This document shows positions 1-5,219 of a DNA stretch of 6,496 nt, piece by piece (the stretch's first letter is position 1; every line of letters begins with the position of its first letter). Source of the DNA: an uncultured Lachnospiraceae bacterium (GTDB taxonomy: Bacteria; Bacillota; Clostridia; Lachnospirales; Lachnospiraceae). The position numbers were made by a program, and so were the translations under genes. Below the pieces are notes generated by a model that was given only the letters and a program-made list of their open reading frames with translations, was not told the DNA's origin and did not search any database. Location: positions 1 to 6,496 of the forward strand of contig CACWUI010000068.1 in assembly GCA_902764045.1 (NCBI GenBank). The letters run 5' to 3'.

Positions 1-139
1 CCTTAACCGATCTACCGTTTGAAATAACCAGCAGGGCTTTTTTTTTTTTTTTTTTCTCATTTCTCAGATTCTTCACCTGTCCGGCTCCGAAAAGAACCTT
101 TGTGGGCAGGTTCCATATATAACTGTCTGCCGAATTCAT
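1..139 (-). CDS. Iron-containing alcohol dehydrogenase, N-terminal fragment (cut by window edge)
   Basis: This is the first 46 codons of a gene that runs off the left edge. ATG at 139-137 is preceded by AGGAGG at 146-151 with a 6-nt spacing, so the start is well supported. The N-terminus contains NLPTKVLFGAGQVKNL and then, after a lysine run, ALLVISNGRSVK. These match the opening beta-strands and the start of the nucleotide-binding half of group III (iron-dependent) alcohol dehydrogenases, which reduce aldehydes or ketones with NAD(P)H in the cytoplasm. The metal-binding His/Asp residues would lie outside the window. Residues 29-34 are six lysines encoded by an uninterrupted A tract; relatives usually have a short Gly-Lys-Lys type turn there. 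The gene has its own promoter and is separated from tRNA-Trp by a terminator. The family call is fairly sure; the substrate is unknown. Confidence 0.8.
   Translation of the reverse strand, partial: MNSADSYIWNLPTKVLFGAGQVKNLRNEKKKKKKALLVISNGRSVK
38..55. repeat. 18-base homopolymer (T on plus, A on coding strand) inside the alcohol dehydrogenase gene
   Basis: Eighteen consecutive T occupy 38-55. On the coding strand they are six AAA lysine codons, and the downstream reading frame is intact with exactly 18. A gain or loss of one base would put the rest of the gene out of frame. The tract could be a slippage site or a sequencing/assembly length error. Confidence 0.9.
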
Positions 140-145
140 CTTAAA

Positions 146-182
146 CCTCCTGTCACAAAAGCATATTTAGTTTATTATAGCA
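146..182 (-). promoter_or_regulatory. Extended -10 promoter and ribosome binding site of the alcohol dehydrogenase gene
   Basis: On the minus strand a perfect TATAAT lies at 174-179, preceded by TGC at 180-182, giving the extended -10 form TGnTATAAT. The position expected for the -35 box is only a T run, so the extended -10 probably compensates. Transcription would start near 167, giving a leader of about 28 nt that contains AGGAGG (146-151). I saw no operator in the AT-rich upstream stretch 183-240. Confidence 0.65.
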
Positions 183-241
183 TTTTTTTATTGCAAAAAA
201 AATTGTTATAAGATTTAACGGCTCTTAATTTCCGACTCACG

Positions 242-278
242 AAAAAAGAGACAGAGAAATCATTTCTCTGTCTCTTTT
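242..278 (-). terminator. Rho-independent terminator after tRNA-Trp
   Basis: Bases 244-259 and 263-278 are perfectly complementary (16 bp) with a 3-nt loop. On the minus strand the hairpin is followed by a run of T (complement of A at 242-247). It begins 8 nt after the last tRNA base, so it ends the tRNA transcript and insulates the alcohol dehydrogenase promoter. It may also end read-through from the sigma/anti-sigma operon, for which no closer terminator was found. Confidence 0.9.
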
Positions 279-285
279 AATAAAG

Positions 286-356
286 CAGGGGTGGAGAGAA
301 TCGAACTCCCGCCAAAAGTTTTGGAGACTCCTATGATACCATTTCACCACACCCCT
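286..356 (-). tRNA. trnW: tRNA-Trp (anticodon CCA)
   Basis: The minus strand folds into a full cloverleaf of 71 nt. The 7-bp acceptor stem is AGGGGTG with CACCCCT, the discriminator base is G, and the D stem is GTGA/TCAT. The anticodon stem is GGAGT/ACTTT with loop CTCCAAA, which gives anticodon CCA. The variable loop has 4 nt, and the T stem GGGAG/CTCTC encloses TTCGATT. The 3' CCA is not encoded, so it must be added by nucleotidyltransferase. The anticodon stem includes two G-T pairs. The gene stands alone, with its own promoter and terminator. Confidence 0.95.
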
Positions 357-360
357 ATGC

Positions 361-412
361 GGCGTCTTTTAAAACGCCTGTCTATGTTATCATTTAAGGA
401 GATTTATGTCAA
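361..412 (-). promoter_or_regulatory. Sigma-A promoter and leader hairpin of tRNA-Trp
   Basis: On the minus strand a perfect -35 box TTGACA (407-412) is followed after exactly 17 nt by TAACAT (384-389), a 4-of-6 match to the -10 box. Transcription would begin near 377, at the edge of a small inverted repeat (361-378, GGCGT/ACGCC arms) that sits 4 nt before the tRNA 5' end. The hairpin may help RNase P processing; that role is an inference. Confidence 0.7.
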
Positions 413-434
413 ATCTTTTTTGCCCTGCTTTTAA

Positions 435-1880
435 TCAGTCATCATACTCTTTATCAACGGATATTATCTTACCGGAATACGCATCTATCTCATAATCGTA
501 CTCATATTTTCCGGCCTTGAAACTGATCTCGTATTCAACATCATCCAGGTCGATATCAAACTCTTTAACCTGACCGCCTGACACTCCCGCATGACCGAAG
601 GCTATGCTTTTGGCTTTAGCGGCACCAATGGGGCTTTTCTTAGCCGGCTTTGGAGCCTGGGTGGCCTTTTGGGTGGCAGGTTGTGTAGCGGGCTGGGTGG
701 CCGGTTGAGTCGCAGCAGGCTTGGAAGCCTCCTGTGCGGGCTTTTGCGTGTTTCCGGATGATCCTGAAGAACTCTGTCCGTTACCGGAAGAGCCGGAGGA
801 AGTGCTTCCCGATGAACCGGACGAACCGGAGGAACCGCCGCTTTGTCCCTGTGAACCAGACCGTGAGCCCGAACCGTTTTCAGAATCATTCTGGGCAGGT
901 CTGTTCGTTTCTTTTTCTGTTTTGATAATGGCTCCCGTAATGGCATTTATATCATACTCATACTTTGTGTCTCCCGCTCTGAAATCAACCTCATAGATCA
1001 TAACACTGTCTTCGTATTCCATCTCGACCTTAAGATCTGACATGCTTTCTTTTGCAACACCTGCGTTGCCTGCCGCGATCTCCTTCGCCTTCTCATTACC
1101 GATATAAGCTTTATCACTGGCTTTACCTATACTTGTAAGATGCTCCGGACCGGAGTTTTCAAGAAGGTTCAGTTCGTTAATGGAAAGAGCCACCAGATCT
1201 CCGAAGGAATATCTTCCGGTTTTTGAAATAATGTCGTTTATCAGCTGGGCTTTTCCGATGGTGATACCATAATCTTCCGCAAGCTTCTTTAATTCGGCAT
1301 TATCACTGATGGTCTGACTGAGAATGGCCGCTTTATAATCATCATTTTCAAGAAATGCGTTTATTTCTCCCAAAAGCCGGTTCTGAAGATCAACGGCTTC
1401 CTTTGAATCTGCCGAATCCACGCTTATGAGAATGGAATTGGCCATATCACTTAAGTATCCTTTGGAAAGCATTGCTCCCACCAGGGCATTTACCGTTACA
1501 TCAAGGCTGGTTCCCTTAAAGTCCATGTCCCCTATTATCTCTCTTGCATCATCGGTTGTAGGATCAACGGAAAGAACCTTGTGTTTTTTATTCACACAGA
1601 TCTCTATCCCGGGATTCACATCCAGGGAAACGGTGGCTGCAAGCACGGAATCCGCCCGTGACGCACTGACACCTATAACCGTAAGTATCACTGCTGCAGC
1701 TATAGCTATTGCCGTGATTATTTTTATAAGGTTGCGTTTTGCCGATCTCTTTTTCGGCGAAGTCTTTTCACCTTTGCCTGCATTTTCTTTTTGAATATCT
1801 TCCATGATCTCATCAAAAACGTCAGGAACGGCTCCGGCGAATGCATCTGATATTCTTTTTTCTAACTGTTCATCCGTCAT
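435..1880 (-). CDS. RsgI-like membrane anti-sigma factor with two extracellular PepSY domains
   Basis: A 481-residue protein likely to hold the adjacent sigma factor inactive at the membrane and release it on an outside signal. Residues 1-50 form a charged cytoplasmic region, the presumed sigma-binding part; no zinc-type HxxxCxxC motif is present. Residues 51-73 are one hydrophobic membrane span. Just outside, residues 83-96 read TVSLDVNPGIEICV, the conserved RsgI-family motif. In Clostridium thermocellum RsgI the Asn-Pro bond of this motif self-cleaves, and the same bond here is N89-P90. A helical region follows to about 250. PepSY domain 1 is at about 258-322, a Ser/Gly/Gln linker at 335-377, PATQ repeats at 389-407 and PepSY domain 2 at about 416-479. 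AAGGAGGG precedes the ATG, and the gene overlaps the sigma gene by 11 bp, a classic sigma/anti-sigma pairing. The sensed ligand is unknown; a wall polymer or protein is plausible. The role is well supported by context and motif but untested. Confidence 0.8.
   Translation of the reverse strand: MTDEQLEKRISDAFAGAVPDVFDEIMEDIQKENAGKGEKTSPKKRSAKRNLIKIITAIAIAAAVILTVIGVSASRADSVLAATVSLDVNPGIEICVNKKHKVLSVDPTTDDAREIIGDMDFKGTSLDVTVNALVGAMLSKGYLSDMANSILISVDSADSKEAVDLQNRLLGEINAFLENDDYKAAILSQTISDNAELKKLAEDYGITIGKAQLINDIISKTGRYSFGDLVALSINELNLLENSGPEHLTSIGKASDKAYIGNEKAKEIAAGNAGVAKESMSDLKVEMEYEDSVMIYEVDFRAGDTKYEYDINAITGAIIKTEKETNRPAQNDSENGSGSRSGSQGQSGGSSGSSGSSGSTSSGSSGNGQSSSGSSGNTQKPAQEASKPAATQPATQPATQPATQKATQAPKPAKKSPIGAAKAKSIAFGHAGVSGGQVKEFDIDLDDVEYEISFKAGKYEYDYEIDAYSGKIISVDKEYDD
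651..716 (-). repeat. PATQ tandem repeat region in the anti-sigma factor
   Basis: Codons 389-410 encode imperfect repeats of Pro-Ala-Thr-Gln (three in register, then KATQAP). At the DNA level the 12-base units differ mostly at third positions. The stretch would form an extended, possibly glycosylated, wall-spanning stalk before the second PepSY domain. Unit number may vary between strains. Confidence 0.8.
750..878 (-). repeat. Ser/Gly-rich low-complexity linker in the anti-sigma factor
   Basis: Codons 335-377 encode almost only Ser, Gly, Gln and Asn, with repeated GSS/SGS units. It is a flexible extracellular spacer between the two PepSY domains. The repeated codons also generate long meaningless open frames on the opposite strand. 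Confidence 0.8.
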
Positions 1881-1892
1881 AAGTCCCTCCTT
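1870..1892 (-). promoter_or_regulatory. Sigma/anti-sigma overlap with embedded ribosome binding site
   Basis: The anti-sigma ATG (1878-1880) lies 11 bp inside the sigma gene, whose TGA is at 1870-1872. The strong Shine-Dalgarno AAGGAGGG (1885-1892) doubles as sigma codons for Lys-Gly-Gly near its C-terminus. This arrangement typically keeps the two proteins in balanced amounts. Confidence 0.8.
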
Positions 1893-2469
1893 TTGTAATT
1901 CTTTCCTTAAGCTTCTTTAAAGCCCGGCTGTATTTTGATAAGACCGTAGGAAGAGGTATTTCCAAAAAGTCTGCTATATCTTTGTGTTTATACCCGGAAA
2001 CGGCATGTAGTACTACTATCTGCCTTTCATCATCATTTAATACCGTGAGACATTCTTTTATCATCATCCTGTCTTCCACGGGAACATCATCGCTGACACC
2101 TATGAAAGCCTCATACTCTTCTTCCGGGATATCCGATGTCTTTGAATCTTCCCGTATTTTCTGAATACAGAGATTTTTTGTGATCGTAAAGATCCAGGCA
2201 AGGGGCTTGCCCCCTGAGGAATAGCCGGAAGCCCCACTATGTATCTTTAAAAAACAGTCATGGAGAATATCCTTTGCATCATCGCTGTTTTTTAAAATGG
2301 ACAGGGCAAGACCGTAAACAGAAGTGCTCGTAAGATCATAAAGATCCTTCATGTAATCGATCTTTCCCTTTGCAATCTTCAAGATGCACTTTTCTATACG
2401 GTCATCCTGACCCTGTTTTTTTTCTTTCCATTCGTCGAAATCCATTACATTGTCTGCGCTGTCCGGCAT
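1870..2469 (-). CDS. ECF-type sigma-70 family RNA polymerase sigma factor
   Basis: A 199-residue protein with the two-domain layout of extracytoplasmic-function sigma factors. Region 2 is at about residues 38-105, with YGLALSILKNSDDAKDILHD followed by LKIH and the LAWIFTITKNLCIQKIR segment. Region 4 is at about 140-193, with LNDDERQIVVLHAVSGYKHK and then an IADFLEIPLPTVLSKYSRAL helix-turn-helix that would contact the -35 element. No extra C-terminal domain is present. The ATG at 2469 has GGCAGGTGAGG just upstream; a later Met at codon 9 lacks a binding site. The coding end carries the anti-sigma ribosome binding site, so the two are probably translationally coupled. It lies 35 nt after the secreted PepSY gene with no terminator between. 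It should direct RNA polymerase to a regulon that may include its own operon. Confidence 0.9.
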   Translation of the reverse strand: MPDSADNVMDFDEWKEKKQGQDDRIEKCILKIAKGKIDYMKDLYDLTSTSVYGLALSILKNSDDAKDILHDCFLKIHSGASGYSSGGKPLAWIFTITKNLCIQKIREDSKTSDIPEEEYEAFIGVSDDVPVEDRMMIKECLTVLNDDERQIVVLHAVSGYKHKDIADFLEIPLPTVLSKYSRALKKLKERITKGGTYDG

Positions 2470-2504
2470 TTCCTCACCTGCCTTTTATTATTTGTCAGTT
2501 CTTT

Positions 2505-3107
2505 TTAAATGCGTTCCTTCTCAAAGTCCGTGATCTTTCCGGTATTGGCATTTATCTCATACTCATACTCGAATCTGCCGGACTTGAACTCTATCTCATA
2601 TACATAAATGCCGCCTTCTTTATCCAGTTTACATTTATAAGCATATATCTTTGAAGCAGAAAGCTTTGCGTGTGTAAGAGCCGTTGTTTTTGCCTTATCC
2701 GCAGTGATCTTGACTTTCCCGGCAGTCTGAGCGGGCTTTGTGGCCTTAACGGTTTTCTTTATCGCTTTCTTTTCCCATTTCGTGATCTTACCTGTCTTTG
2801 CATTGATCAGATAATCATACTCGTAATTGTTATATTTGAATTCTATATCATAGTAAGGCACACCCTTTTTGTACTCCGGCTCGATCTCATATCCCTTAAT
2901 GGCTGAAGCTTTGGCTCCGGCATGCTTAAGAGCCGTATTTTTAGCCGCCTGTCTGCTTACAAGTGCAGATGCTTTAGTGGTGGCTACGGCAGCGTAGGTT
3001 TCGGCAGGTGTTACCGCCACGCTTCCCAGTGCAACAAATGTGCTTGCCGCCAGGGCTGTCATTATACCTGCTATTTTTCTCTTTGCTTTAAAATTTGATG
3101 TTTTCAT
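2505..3107 (-). CDS. Secreted protein with two PepSY domains
   Basis: I take the start at ATG 3107 rather than the upstream GTG at 3161, because AAAGGAG (3116-3122) sits 8 nt before it and the signal peptide then begins correctly; this gives 200 residues. Residues 1-39 form a Sec signal peptide: a basic start (KAKRK), a hydrophobic core IAGIMTALAASTFVALG, and a likely cleavage after TYA39. Two PepSY domains follow, at about 50-113 and 133-197, joined by a Lys/Thr-rich linker. Both end in the same strand pattern, YEYDYLINAKTGKI and YEYEYEINANTGKI. There is no lipobox, membrane anchor or sortase signal, so the protein is probably released or held by charge (it is Lys-rich). PepSY domains are known from peptidase propeptides and are thought to inhibit proteases or bind wall-proximal ligands. 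It is first in an operon with a sigma factor and an anti-sigma factor carrying the same domain, so I infer a role in that circuit. Confidence 0.8.
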   Translation of the reverse strand: MKTSNFKAKRKIAGIMTALAASTFVALGSVAVTPAETYAAVATTKASALVSRQAAKNTALKHAGAKASAIKGYEIEPEYKKGVPYYDIEFKYNNYEYDYLINAKTGKITKWEKKAIKKTVKATKPAQTAGKVKITADKAKTTALTHAKLSASKIYAYKCKLDKEGGIYVYEIEFKSGRFEYEYEINANTGKITDFEKERI

Positions 3108-3115
3108 TTTAATAA

Positions 3116-3181
3116 CTCCTTTCAAAATGCGTGTTTTTTTCTCCTCACTTATATAACGCACCGGGGAGTTATTTTATTGCA
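3116..3181 (-). promoter_or_regulatory. Candidate ECF-type promoter and ribosome binding site of the PepSY-sigma-anti-sigma operon
   Basis: The minus strand has TGCAAT (3176-3181), 17 nt, then CGTTAT (3153-3158). This resembles the TGAAAC-N16/17-CGT pattern of Firmicute ECF promoters but imperfectly. No convincing sigma-A promoter was found here. A start near 3148 would give a leader of about 40 nt ending in AAAGGAG (3116-3122). If real, the operon would be activated by its own sigma factor. Weak evidence. Confidence 0.3.
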
Positions 3182-3199
3182 TGGATCTTAAAAAAATTT

Positions 3200-3790
3200 T
3201 TATTTTTTGGAATTGTCTTCATCAATAGAAATATCGAAGCAGTTATCAAGATAGATCTTGTAAGATACTGCGGCAGACAGATAACGCATAACGGTAGAAT
3301 CCTTCGGCTCCTGTTTTTTGGGCTTTTCTTCAATAAAATGAAACGTATTCTTTAAAGTGTCCTCAAAAATACCGCAGAATTTTTCATACATGGTCCTGTG
3401 ATCATAGTTGGACACCATCATATCCAGAGCGTTTTTGATATTATCCAAAGATAATATGGTCTTTGCCACATTAATAAAGATGAGATCCACTATGTGATCT
3501 CTGTAGTACTGCTTTTTTTCGGGATTGGGGATGATCTTTTGCTTAACGTAATTGCTGATCATGGATCCTGTAAGATCCGTACCAAGAATGGGACTTAAAA
3601 AACCGTTGATATACTTGCCCGTCTGCTCCAGGTAAAGCCCCACATCGGGGATCTCGTTATATGCCGGAAACTTGAAGTTTTCGATAATAGCGATCTTTTC
3701 TCTTTCCAGTGTTTTATTGGCCTTTGCAGCCCGCAGTCTGACGATCTGGTCAACCTTTCCGTCACCTGTTTTAATTATCTCTGCTCCCAT
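3200..3790 (-). CDS. DUF1836 domain protein, putative MerR-like DNA-binding regulator
   Basis: I chose ATG 3790, which has AAGGGAGG about 10 nt upstream, over an in-frame ATG at 3847 that lies inside the promoter; this gives 196 residues. Residues 40-150 match DUF1836 as I know it: FPAYNEIPDVGLYLEQTGKY, then a helix-turn-helix-like LTGSMISNYVKQKIIPNP, then YYRDHIVDLIFINVAKTILS and a helical tail. The LTgsMIsNYVkqgiIP stretch resembles the recognition helix and wing of MerR-type domains. The first 35 residues are basic, and the last 45 are an extension I do not recognise. No membrane span is present, so it should act in the cytoplasm. It is transcribed divergently from a small plus-strand gene, and inverted repeats lie between them, as expected for a local regulator, but the target is unproven. 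No clear terminator follows it before the PepSY operon. Confidence 0.75.
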   Translation of the reverse strand: MGAEIIKTGDGKVDQIVRLRAAKANKTLEREKIAIIENFKFPAYNEIPDVGLYLEQTGKYINGFLSPILGTDLTGSMISNYVKQKIIPNPEKKQYYRDHIVDLIFINVAKTILSLDNIKNALDMMVSNYDHRTMYEKFCGIFEDTLKNTFHFIEEKPKKQEPKDSTVMRYLSAAVSYKIYLDNCFDISIDEDNSKK

Positions 3791-3818
3791 ACCGGCAAAA
3801 CCTCCCTTAATCGTTTTA

Positions 3819-3847
3819 ATTATATATCCCCGAATATAAAAATTCAA
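3819..3847 (-). promoter_or_regulatory. Sigma-A promoter of the DUF1836 gene
   Basis: The minus strand reads TTGAAT (3842-3847), a 17-nt spacer, then a perfect TATAAT (3819-3824). Transcription would start near 3812, about 22 nt before the ATG at 3790. This placement rules out the upstream in-frame ATG at 3847, which would not be in the transcript. Confidence 0.75.
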
Positions 3848-3874
3848 TAAACCTTTATTAAGTTTTTTAAAAAC
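3846..3874. repeat. Two short AT-rich inverted repeats between divergent promoters
   Basis: AATAAA-CC-TTTATT (3846-3859) overlaps the edge of the DUF1836 -35 box. The palindrome GTTTTT-T-AAAAAC (3862-3874) lies just before the plus-strand -35 box. Both are candidate operators, but such AT-rich repeats also arise by chance. Confidence 0.35.
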
Positions 3875-3876
3875 CC

Positions 3877-3905
3877 TTGACCTTGAAAAACCTGTGTTTT
3901 ATATT
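3877..3905 (+). promoter_or_regulatory. Sigma-A promoter of the small plus-strand gene
   Basis: TTGACC (3877-3882) is followed after exactly 17 nt by TATATT (3900-3905); each box matches the consensus at 5 of 6 bases. Transcription would start near 3912, giving a leader of about 65 nt that contains a 10-bp inverted repeat. Confidence 0.75.
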
Positions 3906-3917
3906 ATTTTTGGATTC

Positions 3918-3940
3918 AATCAGTTTTCCAAAAACTGATT
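3918..3940 (+). repeat. Perfect 10-bp inverted repeat in the leader of the small gene
   Basis: AATCAGTTTT (3918-3927) and AAAACTGATT (3931-3940) are exact reverse complements separated by CCA. The repeat begins a few bases after the predicted start point, so it could be a repressor operator or a hairpin at the 5' end of the mRNA. It is not followed by a T run, so it is not a standard terminator. Confidence 0.75.
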
Positions 3941-3976
3941 ATATGTTATTTGAAATCGAGCGAAGGGAGCGTATTT

Positions 3977-4276
3977 ATGAGTGCTTTACATAACGTTTTT
4001 TCGACATCTAAAAAAAGAATACTTGAAATGCTTATTATCGGTCAGATGAGCCTGACCATCAATAAGTGCTATATCCCTAAGATACTGATGACCGTAAAGG
4101 AATTCGGAGGAAAGAAAATAACTCTCCTGGAAAGAACCGTTCAGCGGCTGTTTGCCGGCGGGGTGTATAAAAAGAACGGTGTTAATACAAGAGAGTTGGT
4201 AAAGACTGCGATATGTGATTCTTTCAGTGAATTTTTTGATTTTAAGTACGAGAAGGAAGTTCGTGTTGCGGTGTAA
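3977..4276 (+). CDS. Small basic protein of unknown function
   Basis: A 99-residue protein I do not recognise. The ATG at 3977 has GAAGGGAG 7 nt upstream; an in-frame TTG at 3950 has no binding site. The sequence is rich in Lys and Arg, has no signal peptide or membrane span, and is mostly predicted helical. Visible segments are SKKRILEMLIIGQMSL, a hydrophobic YIPKILMTVKEF, TLLERTVQRLFAGGVYKKNG and an aromatic tail SFSEFFDFKYEKEV. The middle (ERTVQRLFAGGVYKKNGV) could suit a small helix-turn-helix, but this is only an impression. A clear promoter, a strong binding site and a strong terminator make it a real single-gene unit. Divergence from a DUF1836 regulator hints that one controls the other. 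Confidence 0.75.
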   Translation: MSALHNVFSTSKKRILEMLIIGQMSLTINKCYIPKILMTVKEFGGKKITLLERTVQRLFAGGVYKKNGVNTRELVKTAICDSFSEFFDFKYEKEVRVAV

Positions 4277-4285
4277 ATATGTGAA

Positions 4286-4321
4286 ACAGGGGGCGGTTCA
4301 AAAACCGTCCCCTGTTTTTTT
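4286..4321 (+). terminator. Rho-independent terminator of the small gene
   Basis: A 13-bp stem (4286-4298 with 4303-4315) with one G-U pair and a CAAA loop is followed by seven T (4315-4321). It starts 10 nt after the small gene stop. The last T bases overlap the stop codon of the convergent permease gene. On the minus strand the hairpin is followed by a poorer T-rich stretch, so it may end both transcripts, more weakly for the permease operon. Confidence 0.9.
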
Positions 4322-5156
4322 ATCTTCTCGCTGCAAGCCCCGTAACGAAGCAGACCAAAAACGCTGCAATATCCACCATGACAATGGTGGCGCCTACAGG
4401 CGTTCCTGCCACTATGGAGGTGATCATTCCCGCAAAGGCGCATGACACCGAAAGCACGGCGGAAAAAACCGTCACCCCCTTAAAGCTTCTGCATATCCTC
4501 ATGGCAGAAAGAGCCGGGAATACCACCAGCGCCGATATCAAAAGAGACCCCACAAGATTCATTGCCACCACTATCACCACGGATATGACAACAGCTATAA
4601 GAAGATTGTATCCTCCTGCGTTGGTTCCCGTGGCTTTTGCAAAGCCCTCATCAAAGGTAACGGCAAATATCTTATTGTAAAAAATAATAAATACCGCCAC
4701 CACTGCCACGGAAAGGATCGCAGACAGCAGAACATCCTCTGACGTCAGGGTAAGTATGGATGTGGAGCCGAAAAGGGTGGTACACACATCTCCCGAAAGA
4801 TTCGTAGAGGTTGAAAACAGGTTCATTATAAGATAGCCGAAGGCAAGGGCGCCCACAGACACCATAGCCACCATGGCATCTCCCCTGATGCGGGTGTTTT
4901 GTCCGGCGCGAAGCATGAGGATCGCACACCCCACGGTTATGGGAAGCACAAGTATCATCTGATTGGTAAGGTTTATCACGCTTGCGACCGCCAACGCTCC
5001 GAAGGCAACATGAGAAAGTCCGTCACCGATAAATGAAAACCTCTTAAGCACAAGAGTCACTCCGAAAAGAGACGAGCACAGCGCAATAAGCATTCCCACT
5101 ATGATCGCATAGCGCACAAAGGGATATTCAAAATATGTTGCGATACTACCAGTCAT
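4320..5156 (-). CDS. znuB: Zinc/manganese-type ABC transporter permease (ABC-3 family)
   Basis: The integral membrane subunit of a metal uptake ABC transporter. I place the start at ATG 5156, which has AAAGGAG about 5 nt upstream; an in-frame Met at 5198 has no such site. The product is 278 residues, normal for the family. Several hydrophobic spans cover most of its length (clear ones at about 14-36, 46-60, 65-81, 92-112, 132-152, 171-195, 198-215, 227-247 and 254-274). Family signatures are GDGLSHVAFGALAV (44-57), FDEGFAKATG (158-167) and LVGSLLISALVVFPALSAMR (201-220). It is the last gene of the operon, 63 nt after the ATPase stop, and converges on the small plus-strand gene. The metal is not settled by sequence; zinc is favoured because of the binding protein. 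Confidence 0.88.
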   Translation of the reverse strand: MTGSIATYFEYPFVRYAIIVGMLIALCSSLFGVTLVLKRFSFIGDGLSHVAFGALAVASVINLTNQMILVLPITVGCAILMLRAGQNTRIRGDAMVAMVSVGALAFGYLIMNLFSTSTNLSGDVCTTLFGSTSILTLTSEDVLLSAILSVAVVAVFIIFYNKIFAVTFDEGFAKATGTNAGGYNLLIAVVISVVIVVAMNLVGSLLISALVVFPALSAMRICRSFKGVTVFSAVLSVSCAFAGMITSIVAGTPVGATIVMVDIAAFLVCFVTGLAARR

Positions 5157-5219
5157 TTTTACTCCTTTCTCAAAGCTCTTTGTCACGACGCAGAACATTT
5201 TCTTGTTTCATTTATAATC

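Noticed and set aside
602..946. Second minus-strand frame rich in Arg and Pro
   Set aside because: It is a frame-shifted reading of the same repeat region in the anti-sigma gene, with no binding site or family resemblance.
721..996. Open frame on the plus strand rich in Glu and Pro
   Set aside because: It is the antisense of the Ser/Gly-rich linker and PepSY region of the anti-sigma gene; it has no ribosome binding site, and its composition mirrors the repeat codons.
1426..1794. 122-codon plus-strand open frame
   Set aside because: It is antisense to the membrane span and RsgI motif of the anti-sigma gene and has no credible start signal.
3107..3200. A/T-rich stretch after the DUF1836 stop as a terminator
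   Set aside because: The run of five A and seven T has no GC stem, so a functional intrinsic terminator cannot be claimed.
4277..4321. A riboswitch or zinc-box regulatory element near the transporter genes
   Set aside because: The hairpin here is a standard terminator for the small gene. The transporter promoter lies beyond the right edge, so no metal-responsive site can be seen.
4141..4443. Minus-strand open frame overlapping the end of the permease gene and the small plus-strand gene
   Set aside because: It crosses a strong terminator and two better-supported genes; no binding site precedes it.
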